Source: an uncultured Pelagibacteraceae bacterium (GTDB taxonomy: Bacteria > Pseudomonadota > Alphaproteobacteria > Pelagibacterales > Pelagibacteraceae). From it: a DNA stretch of 64,000 nt. The stretch spans positions 82,222-146,221 of the forward strand of contig CABYNS010000003.1 in NCBI GenBank assembly GCA_902520335.1, written 5' to 3'. This document shows, piece by piece, positions 18,953-26,106 of this stretch. The stretch's first letter is position 1, and each line of letters begins with the position of its first letter. Made by a program: the position numbers and the translations under genes. Under the pieces are notes generated by a model that saw nothing but the letters and a program-made list of their open reading frames with translations, was not told where the DNA came from and made no database searches.

Positions 18953-20395
18953 CTATCTATCTGTTTTATATTTTTGTTCTAAATTATAACTATATTTACT
19001 CATTGCATAACAAATAATCCAGAAAATTATTGCAGCAAAAACATAACCTTCCATAGCAAAACCTAACCATTCTGGATTAGTTTTGGCTAAATTTAACATT
19101 CCAACTATTTCTAATAAACCCACAACAAATATTAATGGTGTATCTTTAACTAAAGCAAGGAATGTATTAGCAATTCCTGGGATAACTAATTTTAAAGCTT
19201 GAGGTAAAATTACAAATATGTGCATTTTCCAATATCCCATTCCTAATGATTTTGCAGCTTCATACTGACCTCTGGGTAATGCTTGTAATCCACCCCGAAT
19301 AACCTCTGCAACATAAGCGGCTTCAAATAGCGAAATTGCTATTATTGCTCGAACCAATTTATCAATAAAAAAATCTTCGGGTAAAAACATTGGAAACATT
19401 ACAGCAGACATGAATAAAACAGTTATGAGAGGAACACCTCTCCAAAATTCAATGAAACCTACTGAAATGTATCTAATTAAAGGAAATCCTGATCTTCTCC
19501 CAAGAGCAAATGCCATACCAATTGGAAAACAAAATATTAAGCAGAAAAAAGAGATTATAAAAGTTAAAGATAAACCACCCCAAGCTCCAGTTTCTACCCA
19601 GTTTAAACCATCTAATTTTCCTAATTCGATTAATTCCTCATAAAATATGAAATATTTTAATAACACGTAAAGAGCAAAAGGAACTATTAAGAAGTAATAA
19701 AACTTAAATTTACTAGGGATAAAGAAACCAATAATAATAGATAGAATTGCAGCAATTATTCCATATGAAAAATCAAAAAATACTGGGCCACCTGAGATAA
19801 AGAAAAATATAAATAAGAATGCAATAAAAGGATAAATAACAACATAATAAAGAGTTAAATATTTTTTAAATCTATCAGTTGCAAAATAACCAACTGAACC
19901 AAGTAAGGCTAAAGCTATAAAAGATAAATTTATTCTCCATTGTTCTCCATTTGGATACATTCCATACATGAATCTTCTCATCCAAACTTTTATATAAGTC
20001 CAACAAGCACCTGTACCGGTACAAACATCTTTTGAATCACCAGCAAAACTAGCATCTATAACAAACCAACTTAATATAGGTGGAATTGATTTAAGAATTA
20101 TGAATATGATTAATAAAGATAAAACAGCATTAAAATTATTAGTGTTAATATGCTTATTTAATAGATCTAGTTGCTTAATACCACTTAATTCAATTCTTAT
20201 AAAATAAAGACCAATAAAACCAAGAATTAACGGCAATAAAAAACTTAGAAAACCAGGTAAAAAACCTGTTAAATTTAAACTAAAAAAAGAGTTTAAAAGA
20301 ACATCCAAGACACTAACAAAAAACAAAAAAGAACCTAAATATAAAAAAGTATAAAGATTAGATTTATCTGGTTTTAAAAAATTAATTTTAGACAT
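18953..20395 (-). CDS. aapM: General amino-acid ABC transporter permease AapM
   Basis: A 480-residue permease. The first 220 residues carry several extra membrane segments, with a loop containing [21 protein letters not shown] residues, the typical AapM/BztC insertion. The C-terminal permease core has [15 protein letters not shown] and the coupling loop [23 protein letters not shown], followed by [12 protein letters not shown]. It pairs with AapQ to form the inner-membrane channel for a broad range of L-amino acids. Its ATG overlaps the aapQ stop by one base. In SAR11 this system has also been named yhdWXYZ. Confidence 0.93.
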   Translation of the reverse strand: MSKINFLKPDKSNLYTFLYLGSFLFFVSVLDVLLNSFFSLNLTGFLPGFLSFLLPLILGFIGLYFIRIELSGIKQLDLLNKHINTNNFNAVLSLLIIFIILKSIPPILSWFVIDASFAGDSKDVCTGTGACWTYIKVWMRRFMYGMYPNGEQWRINLSFIALALLGSVGYFATDRFKKYLTLYYVVIYPFIAFLFIFFFISGGPVFFDFSYGIIAAILSIIIGFFIPSKFKFYYFLIVPFALYVLLKYFIFYEELIELGKLDGLNWVETGAWGGLSLTFIISFFCLIFCFPIGMAFALGRRSGFPLIRYISVGFIEFWRGVPLITVLFMSAVMFPMFLPEDFFIDKLVRAIIAISLFEAAYVAEVIRGGLQALPRGQYEAAKSLGMGYWKMHIFVILPQALKLVIPGIANTFLALVKDTPLIFVVGLLEIVGMLNLAKTNPEWLGFAMEGYVFAAIIFWIICYAMSKYSYNLEQKYKTDR

Positions 20396-21546
20396 TATTT
20401 TTCTGTTATTGCTATTTTATTATTGTACCAATTCATAAATAATGAAATTGAAATACTTAATGATAAGTAAGTAAACATTGTAATAGATACTATTTCAATT
20501 GCCTTACCAGTCTGCATTAAAGCTGTTCCAGCAAAAACTAATACTAAATCAGGGTATGCAATAGCAGCTGCTAATGAGGAATTTTTTGTAAGATTAAGGT
20601 ATTGGTTTGTAGTAGGTGGAATTATTATTCTTAAAGCTTGGGGCATTACTACCAGTTTAAGTACTTGATTTTGTGTAAGACCAATAGATGCTGCAGCTTC
20701 TTTTTGGCCTTTACCAACACCTTGAATTCCAGCTCTTACACATTCAGCTATAAAAGTTGCAGTATATAAAGATAAAGATAATGCTAAGGCAATTAATTCT
20801 GGTGGTAAGCTTACACCACCTTCATAAATAAATGATGTTGTTGCTAATTGTTTTAAAACAGGAACTTCGAATGATAATCTTACACCACCAATTAAAAAAC
20901 TTAAAAGGGGTAAGATAAAAATTAAACCAATTGATATTAATAAAACTGGTGTTTGTTTACCTTGAGTTTCTTGTACCTTTTTAGCATGAGCGCGAATAAC
21001 GATTATTGCAACAATTGCTGCAACTATTGAATAAAAGAAAATATTAAAGTTTTCCCAAATAAAAGCTGGAACAAATAGACCTTTTATTGTCAAAAATGAA
21101 ATTCCAAACATTGCTTCAGCATCTTGTGGCAGTGGCAAAGCTCTTAAAGCTGCGAAATACCAAAAAAATATTTGCAAGAGTAATGGTATGTTTCTAAAAA
21201 ATTCTACGTAAAAGGCAGCAAATTTATTAATCAAATAATTAGGAGATAATCTTGCAATACCAACTAATACTCCAAGTATTGTAGCAAGAAAAATTCCTAT
21301 AACTGAAACAAGTATAGTATTTAAGAGGCCAACTAAATAAGCTCTAAAATATGAATGTGAACCATCGTACTCTATCAGAGAAAATTGAACATCAAATGAA
21401 GACTCTTGAGATAAAAATCCATAACCAAAATCAATACCTCTATTTTCCATATTGACTTGGGCGTTGTAAGTAAAAAAACCAAATACTAAGACAACAGCTA
21501 ATACTGTAATTAATTGTGGACCTATATCTTTAAGTTTAAAATTCAC
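20395..21546 (-). CDS. aapQ: General amino-acid ABC transporter permease AapQ
   Basis: A 383-residue permease with a GTG start at 21544-21546. An N-terminal membrane segment (about 13-29) and an extra periplasmic/membrane insert precede the core, where FYVEFFRNIPLLLQIFFWY and the coupling loop ECVRAGIQGVGKGQKEAAASIGL are typical of AapQ/BztB. It partners with AapM. A strong terminator hairpin (21571-21603) separates it from aapJ upstream, so permease expression probably depends on read-through. The ribosome site before the GTG is weak. Confidence 0.92.
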   Translation of the reverse strand: MNFKLKDIGPQLITVLAVVLVFGFFTYNAQVNMENRGIDFGYGFLSQESSFDVQFSLIEYDGSHSYFRAYLVGLLNTILVSVIGIFLATILGVLVGIARLSPNYLINKFAAFYVEFFRNIPLLLQIFFWYFAALRALPLPQDAEAMFGISFLTIKGLFVPAFIWENFNIFFYSIVAAIVAIIVIRAHAKKVQETQGKQTPVLLISIGLIFILPLLSFLIGGVRLSFEVPVLKQLATTSFIYEGGVSLPPELIALALSLSLYTATFIAECVRAGIQGVGKGQKEAAASIGLTQNQVLKLVVMPQALRIIIPPTTNQYLNLTKNSSLAAAIAYPDLVLVFAGTALMQTGKAIEIVSITMFTYLSLSISISLFMNWYNNKIAITEK

Positions 21547-21570
21547 AGTGTGGATAATATATGAGTTTAA

Positions 21571-21603
21571 AAAAAAAGGGCTAGAAAAATCTAGCCCTTT
21601 TTA
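21571..21603 (-). terminator. Intrinsic terminator/attenuator between aapJ and aapQ
   Basis: Seven-base arms GGGCTAG (21578-21584) and CTAGCCC (21591-21597) are extended by A/T pairs and flanked by A and T tracts, so minus-strand RNA forms a strong stem ending in a U run. It lies directly after aapJ and before aapQ, exactly the place that the pstS-pstC hairpin occupies in its operon. Confidence 0.9.
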
Positions 21604-21621
21604 ATTAATTTATGACTTAAA

Positions 21622-22662
21622 TTATCTTGATGGCGGAACGTATAAAATACCACCTTTAGTCCATAATTCATTTGGACCTCTGTCAGGTAAGATACCAGTG
21701 TCAGCTATATTTCTCTTATAACTTTCACCATAGTTTCCAACTTGTTTGATAATCCTTAAGTTCCACTCGTTATCTAAACCGAATGCTGCACCCATTTCAC
21801 CTTCAGCACCAACAAGTCTTTTGATTTGTGGATTGTCAGAAGTTTTCATCATGTCTGCATTAGCTGAAGTAATACCGTACTCCTCTGCTTCGATCATAGT
21901 GTTCAAAGACCATCTTACGATATCTTCCCAAACTGAGTCACCTTGTCTAACAACTGGTCCTAAAGGTTCTTTAGAAATAGTTTCTGGTAGAACAATGTGT
22001 TCATCAGGGTTCTTCATTTTAGTTCTTTGAGCAGCTAAACCAGATTTATCAGTAGTATAAGTATCACATCTACCTGCATCATAAGCAGCTACAACCTCAT
22101 CAGCTTTTTCAAAAGCAACTGGCTCATAAGAAATTCCTCTAGAATTAAAGAAGTCTCTCATGTTTAACTCAGTTGTTGTACCAATGTTTGTACAAGCTGA
22201 GATACCATTTTTGAATTGACTAGTTGAAGTAATACCTGAACTTTTTCTTACCATGAAACCTTGTCCATCGTAAAAGTTCACACCTACGAAAGTAAGTCCG
22301 ATATCAGCATCTCTAGAAAGAGTCCAAGTTGTGTTTCTTGATAAGATATCAATCTCACCAGAAGTTAAAGCTGTAAATCTCTCTTTAGCACTTAGTGGTG
22401 TAAACTTAACTTTGTTTGCATCACCTAATACTGCAGCAGCTACCGCTCTACATACGTCAACATCAACACCAGTCCAATTTCCCGCAGCATCAGCATTAGA
22501 AAATCCTGGAAGACCTTGAGATACTCCACATCTTACAAAACCCTTTTTTTGAGTGTTTTTAAGTGTTTTAGATTTTTTAGCAGCCATAGACTCTGTTGTA
22601 AAAGTGAACAACACAGCTACCATAGCAACTAAAGAAGTTAATTGTTTTAAGTATTTAAACAT
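21622..22662 (-). CDS. aapJ: Periplasmic general amino-acid-binding protein AapJ
   Basis: A 346-residue extracytoplasmic solute-binding protein of the polar amino-acid family 3. A signal peptide of about 27 residues ends at SMAA. The mature part has KGFVRCGVSQGLPGFSNAD, GNWTGVDVDVCRAVAAAVLGD, LTSGEIDILSRNTTWTLSRD and the interdomain segment DGQGFMV, all typical of AapJ/BztA. It captures L-amino acids for AapQMP. As the first gene of the operon it should be strongly expressed; a terminator follows it. Its upstream region holds a perfect 18-base palindrome and a promoter candidate. Confidence 0.95.
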   Translation of the reverse strand: MFKYLKQLTSLVAMVAVLFTFTTESMAAKKSKTLKNTQKKGFVRCGVSQGLPGFSNADAAGNWTGVDVDVCRAVAAAVLGDANKVKFTPLSAKERFTALTSGEIDILSRNTTWTLSRDADIGLTFVGVNFYDGQGFMVRKSSGITSTSQFKNGISACTNIGTTTELNMRDFFNSRGISYEPVAFEKADEVVAAYDAGRCDTYTTDKSGLAAQRTKMKNPDEHIVLPETISKEPLGPVVRQGDSVWEDIVRWSLNTMIEAEEYGITSANADMMKTSDNPQIKRLVGAEGEMGAAFGLDNEWNLRIIKQVGNYGESYKRNIADTGILPDRGPNELWTKGGILYVPPSR

Positions 22663-22681
22663 ATTTCTTCCTATTGTTTAT

Positions 22682-22699
22682 TTATTTGTTAACAAATAA
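22682..22699. repeat. Perfect 18-base palindrome in the aapJ leader
   Basis: The sequence TTATTTGTTAACAAATAA is its own reverse complement and lies 19 bases before the aapJ start codon, between the promoter candidate and the ribosome site. It could be a repressor operator or, in RNA, a small hairpin controlling translation. A/T-only palindromes arise by chance more easily in this genome, so function is uncertain. Confidence 0.55.
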
Positions 22700-22725
22700 T
22701 TCAAAATTACTTTTGAATATTCTTA

Positions 22726-22754
22726 ATTTAAGCATGTTCAAAAATACTGTTCAA
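22726..22754 (-). promoter_or_regulatory. Candidate promoter of aapJ
   Basis: On the minus strand TTGAAC (22749-22754) and TTAAAT (22726-22731) are separated by 17 bases, fair matches to -35 and -10 elements. This gives a leader of roughly 55 bases that contains the palindrome at 22682-22699. Match quality is moderate only. Confidence 0.4.
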
Positions 22755-22835
22755 GAGGAATTTATTAGATTTTTTGACCCGATGAAATTCTAGTCAAGAT
22801 AATAATTATTTAAAATATCAGCGAAAAATGATGTC

Positions 22836-22880
22836 TGGCGCGCCCTGGAGGATTCGAACCTCCGACCCTCGGTTTAGAAA
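22836..22880 (-). repeat. Truncated tRNA-Arg 3' half: distal attachment site of the island
   Basis: This is identical over 45 bases to 25997-26041, the T arm, variable loop, 3' acceptor strand with CCA, and part of the anticodon loop of the intact tRNA-Arg. Beyond 22880 the match is lost, so no complete tRNA can form. It is not a tRNA gene but the left-over end of the attachment duplication. Confidence 0.92.
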
Positions 22881-22946
22881 TTTGATGCGTGATCAAACTG
22901 CAAGAAATAGCAATAATTAATCATTCAAAAAATATCAACTTTTAGA

Positions 22947-22971
22947 TTTCATTTCGTCATCTGGTCGTCAA
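22947..22971. repeat. 25-base direct repeat, left copy, inside the island
   Basis: It matches 25916-25940 at 22 of 25 positions in the same orientation. Each copy contains two TGACGA-type strings on the minus strand. The copies lie 66 and 56 bases inside the two tRNA repeats. This paired location suggests integrase or excisionase arm sites, or relics of a nested insertion. Confidence 0.7.
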
Positions 22972-22992
22972 GAGAATTTAGTTAATTTTTGA

Positions 22993-23391
22993 TTAAATCT
23001 TATTATCTTTTTGTACTGCATCTAAAAGCTGTTGGGACTCTTTTTCCAACTTATTTCTAATGTTAAATTTGATAACTTTACATCTTGATCCGTCTTTTTT
23101 TTTAAGAGTCTTACGATTAATTGTATGAGAAATTAGAGTGCCTCCCCATAATAATTCTATCTTTGTAGGATATTCTTTATAATCAAAGATAAACTCTCTT
23201 ACTTTTAAACTCTCATTATGTATCCAAAAGCTCTTAACTTCTTTATTATTTATAAATTTAAAATATTGAACAGCTCCCAACATATAATCAGTTTTTGATC
23301 CACACTGGAGTTGTGTGCCTACAAGACTTTTTGCAAAAACATTGCCACTCCACAATAAAACCAGAACTATAATTGCTAAAAGTTTTTTCAT
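22993..23391 (-). CDS. Small secreted protein of unknown function (island gene 5)
   Basis: A 132-residue protein, not recognised. Residues 1-20 form a clear signal peptide ending in VFA, so it should be exported. The mature part has two cysteines (LQCGSK near the start, SRCKV later) and is beta-rich in appearance, rich in Lys, with a helical C-terminus of charged residues. It begins two bases after the stop of the preceding island gene, so it is the last gene of the five-gene operon. Like the upstream product it is a short exported protein of the same size class, but I see no clear sequence similarity between the two. Confidence 0.65.
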   Translation of the reverse strand: MKKLLAIIVLVLLWSGNVFAKSLVGTQLQCGSKTDYMLGAVQYFKFINNKEVKSFWIHNESLKVREFIFDYKEYPTKIELLWGGTLISHTINRKTLKKKDGSRCKVIKFNIRNKLEKESQQLLDAVQKDNKI

Positions 23392-23393
23392 AT

Positions 23394-23753
23394 TTAAAAT
23401 ACTGGATATTTGTTACATTGAAAGCTTTTAGCTTCTATTACTTCCCATTTTATATCGCCTCTTTTAGTGGTGATTAAATGCTTCTTTCCGTAATAACGAT
23501 CTAGAAATATTGTCTCAATATATTTTTTATTATCTATATTAATTATTCTCTCTGCTTTTATGGAGTTTTCTTTTATTTCAACTATCTTATATAAAGCTTC
23601 TGCTTTTTCTAAAGTTTTATTGTCTAAATCAATAGTAATAAAATATCTGGGTTCACTATTTTCCGTATTTTTGCAGGTCAATAGAAGAGGTTCAGATTTA
23701 GCTATATTAAAATATAAACTTATAAAAACGATAATATAAAAAACTGTTTTCAT
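23394..23753 (-). CDS. Small secreted protein of unknown function (island gene 4)
   Basis: A 119-residue protein from the ATG at 23751-23753, not recognised. The first 20 residues (MKTVFYIIVFISLYFNIAKS) form a signal peptide. A longer reading from 23786 would overlap the small gene upstream and hide the signal peptide, so I reject it. The start lies four bases after that gene's stop codon. The mature protein is mostly beta-strand-like with two cysteines (LLTCKN and SFQCNK, near each end) that could pair in the periplasm. It has no further membrane segment and its role is unknown. Confidence 0.62.
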   Translation of the reverse strand: MKTVFYIIVFISLYFNIAKSEPLLLTCKNTENSEPRYFITIDLDNKTLEKAEALYKIVEIKENSIKAERIINIDNKKYIETIFLDRYYGKKHLITTKRGDIKWEVIEAKSFQCNKYPVF

Positions 23754-23757
23754 AGTG

Positions 23758-23910
23758 TTAAAAACTTTTGCATTTATTATATTCATTTTCAGCCTCTACA
23801 CCAGTCAGTTTCAAATCTTCAACGTGGTTTCTACAAGATGCTGACTCGTACGCTTGACCTAAAAATCCTAGCACAACTAGAACAAAGATTATCACTAAAA
23901 ATTTTTTCAT
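23758..23910 (-). CDS. 50-residue exported or membrane-anchored peptide (island gene 3)
   Basis: A short open frame of 50 codons from the ATG at 23908-23910 to a TAA at 23758-23760. Residues 2-18 are a lysine start followed by a strong hydrophobic stretch (FLVIIFVLVVLGFLG), then a short tail with two cysteines. It fits exactly between its neighbours, 4 bases from the next gene and touching the previous stop, and has a start typical of exported proteins, which is why I accept it despite its size. Function unknown. It could be a signal-peptide-bearing micro-protein or a small membrane protein. Confidence 0.5.
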   Translation of the reverse strand: MKKFLVIIFVLVVLGFLGQAYESASCRNHVEDLKLTGVEAENEYNKCKSF

Positions 23911-24378
23911 TTAATTAGCACCTTCTTCAACATTAACTTTATAATATTCATTCTGCAATTCTTCTTTAGATTTACTGAAATATTCGTTCAAGTTTTTAGA
24001 TGAAGGTATGTCTTTTATTTTATCAAATTTATTTGGATAGATATGCTGAAGATATGACAAACGATATATAACAATTAAATGAAGTATTTGTTTATCATCT
24101 AATGAGTGTTCCATTATTAACCAGCCATCTTTCCATAGATCCGATCCGATATGTTCAGTGATTTCAGGTTTGCCTACAGGATTAATTCTAATAGATCCTT
24201 TACTTATATTTTCCTCAAACTCAGCTGGCAAAACTCTATTTTTTAATGATTGATAAAAACACATTCCTAAATTTGTTTTTTCTGTTCCAGGAACAATTTC
24301 ATCTACTCCATTTACATTTTTAACATCATCACTAAGAATAGTATCTAAAAAATTGTCTATTGTTAAATTTATATCCAT
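23911..24378 (-). CDS. Hypothetical cytoplasmic protein (island gene 2)
   Basis: A 155-residue soluble, acidic protein with no signal peptide or membrane segment; I do not recognise its family. The N-terminal third is rich in Asp/Asn, the middle carries WKDGWLIMEHSLDDKQILHLIVIYRLSYLQHI, which looks like a helical core with aromatic residues, and the C-terminus is charged and helical. It begins two bases after the stop codon of the T5orf172 gene, so the two are made together and may act as a pair. The next gene's ATG directly follows its stop codon. Confidence 0.62.
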   Translation of the reverse strand: MDINLTIDNFLDTILSDDVKNVNGVDEIVPGTEKTNLGMCFYQSLKNRVLPAEFEENISKGSIRINPVGKPEITEHIGSDLWKDGWLIMEHSLDDKQILHLIVIYRLSYLQHIYPNKFDKIKDIPSSKNLNEYFSKSKEELQNEYYKVNVEEGAN

Positions 24379-24380
24379 AT

Positions 24381-25769
24381 TTAACTAATCTTAATTTCTT
24401 TTTCTAATTCATTAAACTTAATCTTTTTTTCACCTTTGTTGCTATATTGGGAAACATCTTTTAAACATTTTGTTATGATACTTAAGTCTAACTTAAAAAA
24501 CTCTCTTCCTTTTCTATATCTAAAATTTTTAAGAAGTTTATGAATTTGCTTTTCATAATATTCAGCATCTTTTATCTTTATTTGAGATACAACAGTCCAT
24601 GGGTCTGGTACATTTGTTCCACTTAATTCTTCAGCTCTTTCTTCGGGGAGCCCATATGTTGATCCAATTTTATATACCCCAGGATAACCAATGCTCTCTA
24701 GAACATATACATATCCAAGGTTAGTTTGTTTTTCTTTGCTTTTTAAACGCGTTCTCTCAATTAACGTGATTTTTCTTAAGACACGATTTAATGCTTCTTT
24801 GGCTAGAGGGAGAAATTTTTTATAAAAATCTCTATCTACTAACGTTCCTTCATTTACATAGATACCATTTCTAATTTTATCACAGTATTTTGATAGTTTT
24901 GCTTCATCTATTAATTTTGAATAATTAATTTCATCAAATCTTAAAACAAGAGCAGCTTTTTTATGATCTTGGCTAGAACACCATGAAAATTTACTAAATG
25001 AATTATTCCAACTTGATTCATTTCCATGACTACCCCAATCGGGTACTTTGCCTTTTTTGATAAATTCATCGTATGTACTCTTGGGTTTAAAAAGATATCC
25101 TCCATTTGTTCCTTCTGGTTGTTTATTCATTATCTCATCGACTACTCCCTCAAAAGAGGTTGGTGGGTTTTTATCTATCACTGTGAAATTATCATAAGCA
25201 AAATTCTTTTTAATTTTGCTATCTACCACTGAACTCCAAGGGTAGAATTTACCTTTAAATAAATTAAGCTCAAAAACCAAATAATATCTAGGGATTAAGC
25301 TTGAAATTTTATAAAAATAATAGTTCAAATCTTGATACTCTTTTGACTCCAATTCCTGGAATATTTCTTTTTCGGCTTTTATGAGTTCTTTGAGATTACC
25401 TGAACATGAAACACGTTGAATAGTTAAACAATCTGAAAAAAAGATTGCTTCTTCTAAATAGTGCGAAATTGTGATTCTAATTAAATCTCTATTTTTTTTA
25501 ATTAAAACCTCAAGATTTTTGCACAACTTACTTATCTTGTTTATTTTGTTGCTTATTTTTTTTAATTTTTCATCAAAAGAGGATAATGAATAATCTTTAT
25601 CTAATTCTTTAATGTCATCTAAAAATAGTTGTTTTTGTTCCTCAAGTTCTTTGTTACTTAATTTAGATAATTGAGCCTGTGAGATTATTCTTCCGTAGTC
25701 TTTAAAAGCTGCCTGTTTTTCAATAGTTATTCTTGATTTTTGTTTAATAGGAAAACGGTAATAAGGCAT
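24381..25769 (-). CDS. T5orf172 (GIY-YIG superfamily) domain protein with N-terminal coiled coil (island gene 1)
   Basis: A 462-residue protein. The C-terminal domain (about 352-430) has YVYVLES as the GIY-like strand, VYKIGSTYG as the YIG-like strand, an Arg/Glu-bearing helix (PEERAEEL) and the late conserved segment YYEKQIHKLLKNFRYRKGREFFKLD. This is the pattern of T5orf172/Mug113 domains, relatives of GIY-YIG nucleases found in phages and mobile DNA. Residues about 30-100 are heptad-like and charged, likely coiled coil; the middle third is unassigned. It could nick or cut DNA, as an element-encoded nuclease or a defence factor, but activity is not shown. It heads the island operon, behind a repeat-rich 227-base upstream region. 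Confidence 0.75.
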   Translation of the reverse strand: MPYYRFPIKQKSRITIEKQAAFKDYGRIISQAQLSKLSNKELEEQKQLFLDDIKELDKDYSLSSFDEKLKKISNKINKISKLCKNLEVLIKKNRDLIRITISHYLEEAIFFSDCLTIQRVSCSGNLKELIKAEKEIFQELESKEYQDLNYYFYKISSLIPRYYLVFELNLFKGKFYPWSSVVDSKIKKNFAYDNFTVIDKNPPTSFEGVVDEIMNKQPEGTNGGYLFKPKSTYDEFIKKGKVPDWGSHGNESSWNNSFSKFSWCSSQDHKKAALVLRFDEINYSKLIDEAKLSKYCDKIRNGIYVNEGTLVDRDFYKKFLPLAKEALNRVLRKITLIERTRLKSKEKQTNLGYVYVLESIGYPGVYKIGSTYGLPEERAEELSGTNVPDPWTVVSQIKIKDAEYYEKQIHKLLKNFRYRKGREFFKLDLSIITKCLKDVSQYSNKGEKKIKFNELEKEIKIS

Positions 25770-25848
25770 CGTTAATAATCATAGCATTAGGCATATAATC
25801 CAACCAGATTAAAAATCGATGTAATTTATGCTAAACGTATATATAGCT

Positions 25849-25890
25849 GTCGTACTGTCGTACCTATATAGACACAACGACAACTACGAC
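25849..25890. repeat. Inverted GTCGTA repeat cluster upstream of the island operon
   Basis: The left arm GTCGTACTGTCGTA (25849-25862) contains GTCGTA twice; the right arm ACGACAACTACGAC (25877-25890) carries the same unit twice in reverse. About 14 bases separate the arms. It lies 80-120 bases before the T5orf172 start, so it could be an operator for autoregulation, or a recombinase binding region. It is unusually G/C-rich for its surroundings. Confidence 0.6.
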
Positions 25891-25915
25891 ATACATTTCT
25901 TAGTATATTTAACAC

Positions 25916-25940
25916 TTTCGTTTCGTCATCAGATCGTCAA
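25916..25940. repeat. 25-base direct repeat, right copy, inside the island
   Basis: This is the partner of 22947-22971 (22 of 25 identical, same orientation). It sits 56 bases from the tRNA 3' end. On the minus strand it reads TTGACGA, six bases, then TGACGAAA-type sequence, so it holds two copies of TGACGA at fixed spacing, as paired recombinase arm sites do. Confidence 0.7.
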
Positions 25941-25966
25941 TGGCATATTTTAGAAGGTAGGAACGT

Positions 25967-25986
25967 TGCTTATGGTTAAATAAGCA
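25967..25986. repeat. Short hairpin next to the tRNA-Arg 3' end
   Basis: TGCTTAT at 25967-25973 and its exact complement ATAAGCA at 25980-25986 enclose a six-base loop, ten bases beyond the tRNA-Arg CCA. It has no T run, so it is a poor intrinsic terminator. It may mark the tRNA transcript end or a site at the island boundary. Confidence 0.45.
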
Positions 25987-25996
25987 TTGATTTTAA

Positions 25997-26073
25997 TGGC
26001 GCGCCCTGGAGGATTCGAACCTCCGACCCTCGGTTTAGAAAACCGATGCTCTATCCAGCTGAGCTAAGGGCGC
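25997..26073 (-). tRNA. tRNA-Arg (TCT anticodon), attachment site of the island
   Basis: A 77-base cloverleaf on the minus strand: acceptor GCGCCCT pairs with AGGGCGC, the D arm is TAGCTCAGCTGGATAGAGC, the anticodon loop TTTCTAA between TCGGT and ACCGA gives anticodon TCT, and the T arm contains GGTTCGAATCC. CCA is encoded. Its 3' 45 bases are duplicated at 22836-22880. The intact copy faces the island with its 3' end, so the element rebuilt a complete tRNA on insertion. Confidence 0.97.
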
Positions 26074-26106
26074 AGCAAAAATTAATCTTACATATACAAT
26101 AATAAG

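Larger units (their letters stand above)
22836..26041. mobile_element. 3.2-kb genomic island integrated at tRNA-Arg(UCU)
   Basis: The last 45 bases of tRNA-Arg (25997-26041) are repeated exactly at 22836-22880 in the same orientation, and the DNA between them begins directly at the tRNA 3' end. This is the standard footprint of a tyrosine-integrase element inserted at a tRNA. The duplicated segment starts in the anticodon loop, a usual crossover place for such integrases. Inside is one minus-strand operon of five unknown or poorly known genes, paired 25-base repeats near both ends, and no integrase, so the element is either decayed or moved by an enzyme encoded elsewhere. Before insertion, the tRNA would have been followed by the aapJ upstream region. 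Confidence 0.85.

Noticed and set aside
22836..22880. Second tRNA-Arg gene
   Set aside because: Only the 3' part of the tRNA matches; the anticodon arm and 5' half are absent, so no cloverleaf forms.
23754..23786. Longer start for the 119-residue island protein
   Set aside because: It would bury a clear signal peptide and overlap the 50-residue gene.
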